Shown here: positions 1 to 7,774 of the stretch, piece after piece
Layout of the letters: each line of letters begins with the position of its first letter
Position numbering within the stretch: position 1 is the first letter of the stretch
NCBI GenBank assembly: GCA_044448685.1
Contig: JBIOHC010000010.1
Span: forward strand, 32,182-96,181
Direction of reading: 5' to 3'
Source of the DNA: Palsa-965 sp044448685
GTDB taxonomy: Bacteria; Bacteroidota; Bacteroidia; Palsa-965
Length of the DNA: 64,000 nt
Notes under the pieces: generated by a model
What the model was told of the DNA's origin: nothing
What the model saw: only the letters and a program-made list of their open reading frames with translations
Databases searched by the model: none
Translations under genes and position numbers: made by a program

Positions 1-381
1 TTCAGAACAGGGCAAAGCGGATATGTAAAAGGAAGTTCCAGAATTAATTTCACGGGCAGTACAGCCTTGCAATTATCCGGAGCCTATTATTTCCCGGGTA
101 TCAATGCTCAGGGAACAACCCAGGCTTATTATTATCTCGATCTGGGTCTAAGGAAGGAACTGGCACATGGCAAGGGCGGCTTAAGCCTTAGTCTGGCTGA
201 TGTATTCAATACCATTGTGGCAAGATCCGGTACCCAGACCGCTACGTTCACCCAGGACTATCTTAAGAAGAAGGAAAGCCGGATTGCAACCCTCAGCTTT
301 ACCTGGCGTTTTGGAAAATTAACGGAGAATAAAAAGCCCAAAACCGATGAGCTGCCTGCGCCTCCTCCGGATGTTGAATAA
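1..381 (+). CDS. Outer-membrane beta-barrel protein, C-terminal fragment
   Basis: The reading frame is open from the first base, so the gene begins upstream of the window and only about 126 C-terminal residues are present. Alternating hydrophobic and polar residues with many aromatics, a YYYLDLGLRKEL strand, a SLADVFNT motif and a last strand ATLSFTWRFGK are typical of the TonB-receptor-like barrel family OMP_b-brl_3 (PF14905). Family members are large outer-membrane proteins with a carboxypeptidase-regulatory plug-like N-terminus, which cannot be checked here. A short Pro/Lys-rich tail (PAPPPDVE) follows the last strand and would lie in the periplasm. The substrate is unknown. Confidence 0.8.
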   Translation, partial: FRTGQSGYVKGSSRINFTGSTALQLSGAYYFPGINAQGTTQAYYYLDLGLRKELAHGKGGLSLSLADVFNTIVARSGTQTATFTQDYLKKKESRIATLSFTWRFGKLTENKKPKTDELPAPPPDVE

Positions 382-493
382 GAGCGCATATTTCCATCAG
401 GTTATTTTCTGTGTAATGAAGAATCCGGCATTGAAAACATTAATGTCAGACAAACTGTGAAATATATATTGCCGGATGAAAGTCAACCCCAGC

Positions 494-519
494 GTGAAAA
501 ATAAATCCTGATTTTTCAC
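494..519 (+). terminator. Possible terminator hairpin
   Basis: A perfect 9-bp inverted repeat (GTGAAAAAT, 8-nt loop, ATTTTTCAC) lies 113 bases after the barrel gene stop. The T-run is inside the stem rather than after it, so it is a weak intrinsic terminator at best. The rest of the 382-550 gap shows no gene. Confidence 0.3.
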
Positions 520-550
520 CACCGTATCCTTGCTTAAACTAATTTGGGGC

Positions 551-1030
551 ATGTCCTTCTATTTAGTTTCAGCTTGCATATTTCTTTTTCTGGTCAATTT
601 TGTTTTGATCCTGAAAAGCAAAAGAAAGAAAAAATATGGTATATATCCCGGAGTAGTGGCATTGGTGCTGGCAGTTGCAGTGACTGTGTTCAGTCTGTAT
701 GCCGGGGCCTCTCTTCACCATCCCGGCACATTACCCCATTCTCCCGGCAGGTCACGGCAGGAAGAAAAGATTTATTTGTCGGAAGCCCGGCTTGAAGTAC
801 TCCGGAAAGAAGACGGAGATCGTTTAAAGAGCCTTATTCCTGTTTATCATTTTCTGATCAACCTGATGAAAGTCCAGCTTGTCGTATCCTTGCTGTTCGG
901 AATTTGGGGACTGATCCTGACTTCGGGGCGGACAAAATTCTATACCCTGATTATAATTCTGTATGCCTGTTGTATACCAGGCCTCTTCCTGCTTGATGTA
1001 TCCCTGTGCAATTTGATTTTTCAGGTGTGA
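551..1030 (+). CDS. Small multi-pass membrane protein, function unknown
   Basis: A 159-residue protein from ATG 551; an in-frame TTG at 530 is a less likely start. Four hydrophobic stretches are visible, at roughly residues 1-21, 33-53, 103-123 and 129-157, so it should be an inner-membrane protein with a charged segment (about residues 65-95) between the second and third helices. A basic KSKRKKK cluster after the first helix predicts a cytoplasmic loop there. I do not recognise the family. It stands alone between the barrel gene and the trp promoter. Confidence 0.6.
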   Translation: MSFYLVSACIFLFLVNFVLILKSKRKKKYGIYPGVVALVLAVAVTVFSLYAGASLHHPGTLPHSPGRSRQEEKIYLSEARLEVLRKEDGDRLKSLIPVYHFLINLMKVQLVVSLLFGIWGLILTSGRTKFYTLIIILYACCIPGLFLLDVSLCNLIFQV

Positions 1031-1060
1031 GCAGGCTTAAGGAGGCAGGATTGGAGCGGA

Positions 1061-1093
1061 TTTGCATTTCTCGGAAAAACTTCCCTATATTTG
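1061..1093 (+). promoter_or_regulatory. trp operon promoter
   Basis: TTTG at 1061-1064, a 21-nt spacer and TATATTTG at 1086-1093 match the Bacteroidota housekeeping promoter (TTTG, N19-21, TAnnTTTG) at every defined position. Transcription should start near 1097-1100, about 15 nt before the leader peptide start codon. Confidence 0.85.
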
Positions 1094-1112
1094 CTGTGTT
1101 GAATAACAAACA

Positions 1113-1172
1113 ATGAACAAAAAAATGAATATCACTTGGTGGCATCTTCTGATTATACAGAGGACAGCCTGA
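1113..1172 (+). CDS. trpL: trp operon leader peptide with tandem Trp codons
   Basis: An ATG-started frame of 19 codons reads MNKKMNITWWHLLIIQRTA and ends in TGA. Codons 9 and 10 are consecutive TGG at 1137-1142, immediately before a hairpin and 104 bases before trpE. Two adjacent Trp codons in so short a peptide, just downstream of a consensus promoter and upstream of trp genes, is the signature of a ribosome-sensing leader as in the enteric trpL. The start context is A-rich without a Shine-Dalgarno, as usual for Bacteroidota. The peptide itself probably has no function beyond being translated. It is too short for ordinary gene callers. Confidence 0.85.
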   Translation: MNKKMNITWWHLLIIQRTA

Positions 1173-1214
1173 GTTATATTCTATAACCATACGCCTAAAG
1201 GGCCTGCTGTTCTC
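1145..1214 (+). promoter_or_regulatory. Attenuator: pause hairpin and antiterminator pairing
   Basis: Strand 1 (1145-1151, TCTTCTG) pairs with strand 2 (1158-1164, CAGAGGA) around a 6-nt loop: seven pairs, one G-U. Strand 2 (1160-1168) can instead pair with strand 3 (1206-1214): nine pairs, one G-U. Strand 3 is part of the terminator stem and loop, so the two folds exclude each other. A ribosome stalled on the Trp codons at 1137-1142 would cover strand 1, freeing strand 2 to form the antiterminator. Without stalling, 1:2 and the terminator would form. Pairings were read by eye, without energy calculation. Confidence 0.75.
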
Positions 1215-1233
1215 AGCAGGCCCTTTGTCATTT
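1197..1233 (+). terminator. trp attenuator terminator hairpin
   Basis: A perfect 13-bp stem (AAAGGGCCTGCTG at 1197-1209 with CAGCAGGCCCTTT at 1214-1226) closes a TTCT loop and is followed by GTCATTTT. The U-tract is interrupted, but the stem is long and GC-rich. It ends 12 bases before the trpE start, where a leader terminator should be. Confidence 0.85.
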
Positions 1234-1245
1234 TAAGAACACAGC

Positions 1246-2658
1246 ATGAAAACGTATAAGTTCCGTACCCGATTCAAAACACTCCTGGCTGATACCTACA
1301 GCCCGGTGAGTATATATCTGAAGCTACGGGATAAATTCCCCGACAGTCTGCTGCTTGAAAGCTCTGACTACCATGGCCAGGAAAACAGTTTTTCCTTTAT
1401 ATGCTGTGCTCCGCTTGCATCCGTCTGCCTTGAAGATGATGTCCTGACATGTCATTACCCGGACGGGAAAATGGAAAGTCATTCAGGTCCGACACTGCGT
1501 ACAAAAGTTCCGGAACTTCTGGCATCCTTTGCATCCTGTTTTGAGACAGAACATTTGCCTTTCTCTTTTCCGGGTAATGGCCTGTTCGGTTATATGGCCT
1601 ATGATGCAGTGCAGTATCTGGAAGATATAGAATTGTTTGCCCCGCGTGTGGCAGAGCGGAATATACCCGATATACTCTATCATATGTACAGGTATATCAT
1701 CGTACTGGATCATTTCAGAGAAGAGCTCTATCTGCTTGATCATGATCCGGAAAACGAAGCAGGCGGAGGTTTGGAATACCTGGAATCCCTGCTGAGCAAC
1801 CGGACGGTGGCATCCTATCATTTTTTAAGGAAAGGGGAGGAGGAGAGTAATCTGACCGATGCTGCTTACCGCTCCATGGTCGATAAAGCCAAGGCTCATT
1901 GCCGCCGGGGTGACGTGTTTCAGCTGGTTCTTTCCCGTTCCTTTTCTCAGGCATTTACAGGCGATGATTTTAATGTTTACAGAGCACTGAGATCTGTCAA
2001 TCCTTCACCTTACCTGTTTTATTTCGACTATGGAAGTTTCAGGATCTTCGGTTCCTCACCGGAAGCACAGCTGGTAATAAGCAAGGAGGAAGCTTCCATT
2101 CATCCTATAGCAGGCACATTCCGCCGTACCGGCAATGACCAGGCTGATGCAGCTCTGGCCGAAAAGCTTAAACTGGACCCCAAGGAAAATGCAGAACATG
2201 TCATGCTGGTTGACCTGGCCCGAAACGATCTGAGCCGTGACTGTACAAATGTTGTCGTTCAGAAATTCAGAGAGATTCAGTATTACTCACATGTCATACA
2301 TCTTGTTTCCAAGGTAAGCGGAAAAATCAAGGAAGGGCATTCATCCCTGGCATTGGTGGCAAATACATTCCCGGCCGGTACTTTATCAGGAGCACCCAAA
2401 CATATGGCTATGCAGCTTATTGACCGTTACGAGCCTTCATTGCGTGGCTTTTACGGTGGTGCGATCGGTATACTTGGCTTTAACGGTGATTTTAACCATG
2501 CCATCATGATTCGTTCCTTTCTGAGTAAGGATAAAAAACTATTTTACCAGGCTGGAGCGGGAATTGTGGAGAGCTCATCGGAAGAGAATGAATTGCAGGA
2601 AGTGAATAATAAACTGGCTGGTTTGAAAAAAGCCATTAACAAAGCAGAAGAAATTTAG
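1246..2658 (+). CDS. trpE: Anthranilate synthase component I
   Basis: Makes anthranilate from chorismate, using ammonia delivered by TrpG, at the entry to tryptophan synthesis. The 470-residue length is normal. The N-terminal domain carries LLES (residues 36-39), part of the tryptophan-binding feedback site of the family. The C-terminal chorismate-binding domain has NPSPYLFYFDYG, GSSPEAQL, PIAGTFRRTG, the DLARNDLSR segment, GTLSGAPK and YGGAIGILG, with metal-binding glutamates near the end (GIVESSSEENE). This separates it from isochorismate and aminodeoxychorismate synthases only in combination with its position as first gene of the trp operon. It is probably controlled by end-product inhibition and by the leader. 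Confidence 0.97.
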   Translation: MKTYKFRTRFKTLLADTYSPVSIYLKLRDKFPDSLLLESSDYHGQENSFSFICCAPLASVCLEDDVLTCHYPDGKMESHSGPTLRTKVPELLASFASCFETEHLPFSFPGNGLFGYMAYDAVQYLEDIELFAPRVAERNIPDILYHMYRYIIVLDHFREELYLLDHDPENEAGGGLEYLESLLSNRTVASYHFLRKGEEESNLTDAAYRSMVDKAKAHCRRGDVFQLVLSRSFSQAFTGDDFNVYRALRSVNPSPYLFYFDYGSFRIFGSSPEAQLVISKEEASIHPIAGTFRRTGNDQADAALAEKLKLDPKENAEHVMLVDLARNDLSRDCTNVVVQKFREIQYYSHVIHLVSKVSGKIKEGHSSLALVANTFPAGTLSGAPKHMAMQLIDRYEPSLRGFYGGAIGILGFNGDFNHAIMIRSFLSKDKKLFYQAGAGIVESSSEENELQEVNNKLAGLKKAINKAEEI

Positions 2659-2674
2659 AATCAAAAAACAAGAC

Positions 2675-3241
2675 ATGAGAATATTAGTATTCGATAACTA
2701 CGACAGCTTCACATACAACCTTGTGCATTGCATAGAAAAGGTAAGTCCGCATAAAGTGGAGGTATTCAGGAATAACCGCATAAGTCTGGCCGAGATTGTT
2801 GTGTATGATAAGATTCTGCTCTCACCCGGGCCCGGGCTTCCTGCTGAGGCGGGAATATTGAAACAGGTAATTGAGACCTATGCCCCGTCAAAAAGTATTC
2901 TGGGTGTTTGTCTGGGTCAGCAGGCTATTGCCGAAGTATTCGGTGCCAGGCTGCGTAATCTTGACAAGGTTTATCACGGAGTGGCATCTGAAGTGGAGGT
3001 GTTACAGGACGATTTGCTGTTCCGCACGATCCCTTCCCGTTTTCAGGCCGGGCGTTATCATTCCTGGGTGGTCGATACACAGGGTTTTCCGGCTTCGCTG
3101 GAGGTGACAGTAAAAGATGAACAAGGGCTGATCATGGGACTGCGGCATAGGACCTATGATGTACGCGGTGTACAATTCCACCCTGAGAGTGTGTTGACAG
3201 AATTTGGGGAAACGATAATTAAGAACTGGATTGAAAGTTAA
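2675..3241 (+). CDS. trpG: Anthranilate synthase component II, glutamine amidotransferase
   Basis: Class I glutamine amidotransferase that releases ammonia from glutamine for TrpE. It is a stand-alone 188-residue subunit, not fused to trpD or trpE. The oxyanion segment LLSPGPGLP, the nucleophile Cys79 in GVCLGQQ and the His/Glu pair in FHPES (about residues 168-172) are all present, so the triad is complete. Proteins of this family can also serve PabB in folate synthesis, and no separate pabA is visible here, so a dual role is possible but not shown. The gene starts 17 bases after trpE and is followed by an 86-base gap filled by a palindromic repeat. Confidence 0.96.
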   Translation: MRILVFDNYDSFTYNLVHCIEKVSPHKVEVFRNNRISLAEIVVYDKILLSPGPGLPAEAGILKQVIETYAPSKSILGVCLGQQAIAEVFGARLRNLDKVYHGVASEVEVLQDDLLFRTIPSRFQAGRYHSWVVDTQGFPASLEVTVKDEQGLIMGLRHRTYDVRGVQFHPESVLTEFGETIIKNWIES

Positions 3242-3249
3242 TGAACAGG

Positions 3250-3326
3250 TCTCGACTTCGTTCGACCTGACATAATAAAATGAGTCTTGAAATGTAACAA
3301 TAATGTCATTTCGAGCGAAGCCGAGA
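3250..3326 (+). repeat. Palindromic repeat (family B) inside the trp operon
   Basis: TCTCGACTTCGTTCG (3250-3264) and CGAGCGAAGCCGAGA (3312-3326) pair over 15 positions with one mismatch and one wobble. Inner TGACAT/ATGTCA blocks (3268-3273, 3303-3308) also pair. Related copies lie at 20169-20219, 37013-37069 and 54240-54287. It is the only sizeable gap in an otherwise tightly packed operon and ends one base before an ATG in frame with trpD. Confidence 0.85.
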
Positions 3327-3327
3327 A

Positions 3328-4344
3328 ATGAAAACAGAAAACGCCATGAAGGAATTATTGACCCGTTTAATGGAGCATAAAAGCCTGGATAAGGAGGAAG
3401 CCGGTGAAGCCTTGAGGCGTATCACTGCAGGGGCTTGTAACCCGAGTCAGCTGGCAGCATTCCTTACGGTATTTATGATGCGTCCTATCACCGTTGAAGA
3501 GCTACGGGGTTTCCGGGATGCATTGCTGGATCTGTGTCTGAAGGTGGATCTTGGAGGGATGGATACGATAGACCTTTGTGGAACAGGAGGGGATGGAAAG
3601 AATACATTCAATATCTCCACCATATCCAGTTTGGTGGTGGCAGGAGCAGGTATCCCTGTAGCCAAACATGGCAATTACGGGGTTTCTTCGGTAAGCGGTT
3701 CTTCCAATGTGATGGAATACCTGGGCTACCGTTTCACAAACAATGTTGATGAATTAAAGAAACAGATGGATACCTGCGGAATCTGTTTTATGCATGCCCC
3801 TTTGTTTCACCCGGCAATGAAGACGGTGGCATCGGCCCGTAAAGAGTTAGGCATGAAAACATTTTTCAATATGCTGGGCCCCCTGGTCAATCCTTCTTTT
3901 CCCAAATACCAGCTCACCGGAGTGTTCAGCCTGGAGCTGATGCGTCTGTATCATTATCTGCTTGAAAACAGTGGCAGGCAATTCACGCTGGTGCATTCCC
4001 TCGACGGATATGATGAACTAAGCCTTACAGGAGGTTTCAGACTTGTATCGAACAGGCAGGAACAAAGTCTTACACCCGAACACATTGGTCTCAGACGTTG
4101 CCTGCCAGCAGAACTTACCGGTGGGGATACAATAGAGGATTCGGCAAAAATATTCACGGCTGTTCTTCAGGGGAAAGGAACACAGGTACAGCAGGATGTT
4201 GTGTGTGCCAATGCAGCCCTTGCCATTCACTGTGTCTGTCCGGAACAAAGTATGGATTCGGCTTTGGCCCGGGCGAGGGAGTCACTGGAATCAAAAAAAG
4301 CATTGTCCATTTTCAAAAAACTCATCAGCCATGAATATGCTTGA
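3328..4344 (+). CDS. trpD: Anthranilate phosphoribosyltransferase
   Basis: Transfers the phosphoribosyl group of PRPP to anthranilate. It has an N-terminal helical domain and a C-terminal alpha/beta domain of the glycosyltransferase-3 family. GTGGDGKNTFNIST (about residues 85-98), KHGNYGVSSVSGSSNVMEYLG and RKELGMKTFFNMLGPLVNP are the PRPP, anthranilate and core motifs. The 338-residue length is normal. Two starts are possible: ATG 3328, whose codon abuts the palindromic repeat, and ATG 3346, which gives MKELLTRLMEHKSL, the usual family N-terminus. The second may be the ancestral start. The end overlaps trpC by 14 bases. Confidence 0.95.
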   Translation: MKTENAMKELLTRLMEHKSLDKEEAGEALRRITAGACNPSQLAAFLTVFMMRPITVEELRGFRDALLDLCLKVDLGGMDTIDLCGTGGDGKNTFNISTISSLVVAGAGIPVAKHGNYGVSSVSGSSNVMEYLGYRFTNNVDELKKQMDTCGICFMHAPLFHPAMKTVASARKELGMKTFFNMLGPLVNPSFPKYQLTGVFSLELMRLYHYLLENSGRQFTLVHSLDGYDELSLTGGFRLVSNRQEQSLTPEHIGLRRCLPAELTGGDTIEDSAKIFTAVLQGKGTQVQQDVVCANAALAIHCVCPEQSMDSALARARESLESKKALSIFKKLISHEYA

Positions 4345-5146
4345 CAAAATAATACAGCACAAACAAAAGGAAGTACAGGAACGCAAGGCCTTGTATCCTG
4401 TAAAGCTGCTGGAGCAAAGCGTTTATTTCCAGTCTCCCTGTGTCTCCTTCCGCAAATACCTGCTCCGGGATGATAAGCAGGGGATTATTGCCGAGATCAA
4501 ACGCAAATCTCCTTCCAAAGGTGTGATCAATAAATATGTATCCATAGAGCGCACTTCTATCGGTTATATGATGGCCGGAGCCAGCGCCCTGAGCATTCTG
4601 ACGGATACGGAATTTTTCGGAGGAAAGAATGAAGACCTCAGTACAGCCCGTAAGTATAATTACTGTCCTATCCTGCGCAAAGATTTTATGATTGATGAAT
4701 ACCAGGTGGTGGAAGCCAAAGCCATAGGCGCTGATGTGATCCTGCTCCTGGCCAATGTTCTTTCTCCTTCCAGAGTCAGGGAGCTGGCATCCCTGGCCAG
4801 GTCTTTCGGTATGGAAGTCCTGCTTGAGGTAAGAGAGGCTGAAGAACTCGGCTCCGTGAATGAGTTTGTTGATGCCGTTGGTGTCAATAACCGCAATCTG
4901 AAAGATTTTACAGTCGATATACGGCAAAGCCTGAAGCTTGCTGCCGGCATTCCAAAGGAATTTGTGAAGGTGAGTGAGAGCGGGCTGGCATCTGCTTCGG
5001 TTATACACGAGCTGCGTCAGGAAGGGTACAGGGGTTTTCTGATCGGGGAGAGCTTTATGCGTCATGGACATCCGGAGCAGGCCTGTGCAGCACTCATTCG
5101 GGAACTCAATGAAATGCAAACGGTGAAAAACGCAATTGCGGTATGA
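4331..5146 (+). CDS. trpC: Indole-3-glycerol phosphate synthase
   Basis: Closes the pyrrole ring of carboxyphenylaminodeoxyribulose phosphate to give indole-3-glycerol phosphate. A single-domain TIM barrel of 271 residues, not fused to TrpF. Visible motifs are IIAEIKRKSPSKG (catalytic Lys), DTEFFGG, ILRKDFMIDEYQ, GADVILLLANVL, LLEVREAEEL, GVNNRNLKDF and VSESGLAS. I start it at ATG 4331 inside the end of trpD; the same frame is open further upstream, but that part is shadow of trpD. ATG 4337 is an alternative. It overlaps trpF by four bases (ATGA), consistent with coupled translation. Confidence 0.96.
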   Translation: MNMLDKIIQHKQKEVQERKALYPVKLLEQSVYFQSPCVSFRKYLLRDDKQGIIAEIKRKSPSKGVINKYVSIERTSIGYMMAGASALSILTDTEFFGGKNEDLSTARKYNYCPILRKDFMIDEYQVVEAKAIGADVILLLANVLSPSRVRELASLARSFGMEVLLEVREAEELGSVNEFVDAVGVNNRNLKDFTVDIRQSLKLAAGIPKEFVKVSESGLASASVIHELRQEGYRGFLIGESFMRHGHPEQACAALIRELNEMQTVKNAIAV

Positions 5147-5784
5147 AAAATCTGAAGATTAAAATATGCGGGATGAAAGATCCCCTCAATATTCATGAAA
5201 TAGCCGGGTTAGGTCCGGACTATATGGGCTTTATATTTTATCCCCCTTCGGTCCGCTTTGTGGGTGATGATTTTGATCCGCGTGATCTGGAGGATCTGCC
5301 GGTATCGGTAATAAAGACAGGGGTGTTTGTGAATCAGGGACTGGAGGAGATAAGAGGTGCCGTTAAGCGTTATAAGCTGGATATGGTACAACTTCACGGA
5401 ACAGAAAGTCCGGCTTACTGCTCTTTGCTGAGAGAAGATATTCCTGTAATGAAAGCTTTCGGAATAGATGAACAGTTCGATTTTAATAAGCTTAATGTCT
5501 ATTCACTGAGCTGTGATTATTTTCTGTTTGATACACAAACAGGAGGACATGGAGGGAGCGGAAAAAAATTCGACTGGAATCTGCTGAGCCGTTACCAGGG
5601 CGCTCTTCCTTTCTTTCTGAGCGGAGGTATCTCGCTTTCGGATATTCCATCCCTTGCCGGGCTGACGGAACAATACCCTATGCTGTATGGTATAGATCTG
5701 AACAGCCGGTTTGAAACAGAGCCGGGAAAAAAAGATGTCGCAGTGCTGACACAAATGTTCAATACAACAAAACTGAACAAATGA
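5143..5784 (+). CDS. trpF: Phosphoribosylanthranilate isomerase
   Basis: Amadori rearrangement of phosphoribosylanthranilate, between TrpD and TrpC. The 213-residue TIM barrel has the family signatures KICGMKD at the N-terminus (catalytic Cys), YMGFIFYPPSVRFV, KTGVFVNQ, VQLHGTES, FLFDTQTGGHGGSGKKFDW (catalytic Asp and phosphate site) and LSGGIS with a final GIDLNSRFE. It is joined to both trpC and trpB by four-base overlaps. The residue after GIDLNS is R, where many relatives have S-G-V; this is a small departure in the phosphate-binding end loop. Confidence 0.95.
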   Translation: MKNLKIKICGMKDPLNIHEIAGLGPDYMGFIFYPPSVRFVGDDFDPRDLEDLPVSVIKTGVFVNQGLEEIRGAVKRYKLDMVQLHGTESPAYCSLLREDIPVMKAFGIDEQFDFNKLNVYSLSCDYFLFDTQTGGHGGSGKKFDWNLLSRYQGALPFFLSGGISLSDIPSLAGLTEQYPMLYGIDLNSRFETEPGKKDVAVLTQMFNTTKLNK

Positions 5785-6974
5785 AAAAAATAAAAGAATT
5801 GTATCAGGTAAACGAAAAAGGCTATTACGGAAATTTCGGAGGAGCCTATATTCCTGAAATGCTCTATCCCAATGTAGAAGAGCTGAGGGAGAACTATCTT
5901 CTCATCATGCAGGATCCTGCTTTCAAAAAGGAATTCAATACCCTTTTGCGTGATTATGTAGGCCGTCCTTCCCCGCTTTATTTTGCTTCCCGCCTTTCTG
6001 AGCACTATGGGCGGAAGATTTATCTGAAGCGTGAAGATCTGAATCATACCGGAGCACATAAAATCAACAATACCCTTGGGCAGATATTGCTTGCAATAAG
6101 ACTGGGCAAGAAACGTATCATTGCCGAAACCGGGGCCGGTCAGCATGGGGTGGCAACAGCCACCGTCTGTGCCCTGATGGGTATGGATTGTACCGTATTT
6201 ATGGGAGAGGTGGATATAGAACGCCAGGCTCCGAATGTAGCCCGTATGAAACTCCTGGGTGCCGAAGTGGTGCCAGCCACCTGTGGCAGCCGCACACTGA
6301 AAGATGCCACTAACGAAGCTATTCGCTGCTGGATCAACAACCCTGTTGATACCCATTATATTATTGGTTCTGTAGTAGGTCCTCATCCATTTCCGGATAT
6401 GGTGGCCCGTTTTCAGAGTGTAATCAGTGAAGAGATCCGGATACAGCTTAAAGAGAAGACAGGAGTGCCAAATCCTGCTGTTGTCATAGCCTGTGTAGGA
6501 GGGGGCAGCAATGCCGCGGGAGCATTTTATCATTTCCTGGATGAGCCTTCCGTACGCCTGGTCGCTGTGGAAGCCGGAGGCAAAGGAATTCATTCCGGTC
6601 ATTCGGCTGCTACCATGGTATTGGGTAAACCCGGTATCATTCATGGAAGCAAGACTATGCTGATGCAAAGTGAAGACGGACAGATCACCGAGCCTTACAG
6701 TATTTCAGCGGGCCTTGATTACCCCGGTGTAGGTCCTGTTCATGCCCATCTGTTCGAAACAGGAAGGGCTGAATTTGTTTCAGTCACCGATGAAGAAGCC
6801 CTTGAAGCAGCTTATCAGCTCTGCCGCCTCGAAGGCATCATCCCTGCCCTGGAAAGCGCCCATGCACTGGCACACCTGAACAAGATACAGACAAGTGCTG
6901 AAGATGTCATAGTCGTTAACCTGAGCGGTAGAGGAGATAAAGACCTTGCCGCCTATATAAAACACAAACCATGA
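5781..6974 (+). CDS. trpB: Tryptophan synthase beta chain
   Basis: PLP enzyme that condenses indole with serine. The 397-residue length fits the TrpB1 type that pairs with TrpA. The N-terminus GYYGNFGGAYIPEML, the PLP lysine Lys94 in HTGAHKINNTLGQ, ETGAGQHGVATA, GSVVGPHPFPDMVA, the glycine-rich phosphate loop CVGGGSNAAG and HSGHSAATM are all present. Indole should arrive through the tunnel from TrpA, encoded immediately downstream with a four-base overlap. Nothing unusual was seen. Confidence 0.97.
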   Translation: MKKIKELYQVNEKGYYGNFGGAYIPEMLYPNVEELRENYLLIMQDPAFKKEFNTLLRDYVGRPSPLYFASRLSEHYGRKIYLKREDLNHTGAHKINNTLGQILLAIRLGKKRIIAETGAGQHGVATATVCALMGMDCTVFMGEVDIERQAPNVARMKLLGAEVVPATCGSRTLKDATNEAIRCWINNPVDTHYIIGSVVGPHPFPDMVARFQSVISEEIRIQLKEKTGVPNPAVVIACVGGGSNAAGAFYHFLDEPSVRLVAVEAGGKGIHSGHSAATMVLGKPGIIHGSKTMLMQSEDGQITEPYSISAGLDYPGVGPVHAHLFETGRAEFVSVTDEEALEAAYQLCRLEGIIPALESAHALAHLNKIQTSAEDVIVVNLSGRGDKDLAAYIKHKP

Positions 6975-7774
6975 ACCGTATAGAAGAACTTTTTAAGCGG
7001 AAGAAAAATATTCTGTCCGTTTATTTCAGCGCCGGGTATCCATCCCTTCAGGATTCCACACGCCTTATAAAAGCACTTGCAGCAGCAGGTGCCGATATGC
7101 TTGAAATCGGTATTCCCTTTTCCGATCCTCTGGCCGATGGACCTGTCATACAACACAGCAGCGAAGTGGCATTGGAAAACGGAATGTCGGTACGTATCCT
7201 TTTTCAGCAACTCAGAGCCTTTTCTCCCCACAGGCCTAAAGACCTGCCACTGATTTTGATGGGCTATCTGAATCCTGTACTTCAATACGGTGTGGAAAAT
7301 TTCTGCCGCGAAGCCAAAGCCTGCGGTATAGACGGACTCATCATTCCCGACCTCCCGATACATGAATATCTGGAATCCTATCGGCCCTTGTTCGAAAAAT
7401 ACGGACTGATCAATATCTTCCTCATCACACCTCAGACTTCGGAACAAAGGATACGCATGATAGATGAGCATTCCAAAGGATTTATCTACCTCGTCTCGGC
7501 ATCCAGCACCACGGGAGTGAAAGGAGAAATCAGTACAGAGCAGGAAACTTATTTCAAGCGAATACGGGATATGAAACTCCATACATTGCTGCTCATTGGT
7601 TTCGGTATTTCCGATGGAGCAGCTTTTTCAAAAGTCTGTGAATATGCCAGCGGAGCTATTGTAGGTAGCGCATTTGTAAAAGCTGTTTCCAACACTGCCA
7701 CCCTGGAGCAGGATGTGAATGCATTTGCTTCCCATATGGGATTAATCCTTTCTGAAAAACAAAAAGCCGTATGA
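6971..7774 (+). CDS. trpA: Tryptophan synthase alpha chain
   Basis: Cleaves indole-3-glycerol phosphate to indole, passed to TrpB. A 267-residue TIM barrel with the catalytic pair Glu45 and Asp56 in LEIGIPFSDPLADGP (eleven residues apart, as in the enteric enzyme), GYLNPVLQYG, GLIIPDLP, the phosphate loop SASSTTGVKG and GFGISDG. It overlaps trpB and the DAHP synthase gene by four bases each, so the last genes of the operon should be translated as a coupled series. Confidence 0.96.
   Translation: MNRIEELFKRKKNILSVYFSAGYPSLQDSTRLIKALAAAGADMLEIGIPFSDPLADGPVIQHSSEVALENGMSVRILFQQLRAFSPHRPKDLPLILMGYLNPVLQYGVENFCREAKACGIDGLIIPDLPIHEYLESYRPLFEKYGLINIFLITPQTSEQRIRMIDEHSKGFIYLVSASSTTGVKGEISTEQETYFKRIRDMKLHTLLLIGFGISDGAAFSKVCEYASGAIVGSAFVKAVSNTATLEQDVNAFASHMGLILSEKQKAV

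Noticed and set aside
4325..5119. 264-codon open frame on the minus strand
   Set aside because: Antisense to trpC; composition is irregular and trpC is unmistakable.
5592..6668. 358-codon open frame on the minus strand
   Set aside because: It lies antisense to trpF and trpB, whose motifs are complete; the translation has no recognisable domain.
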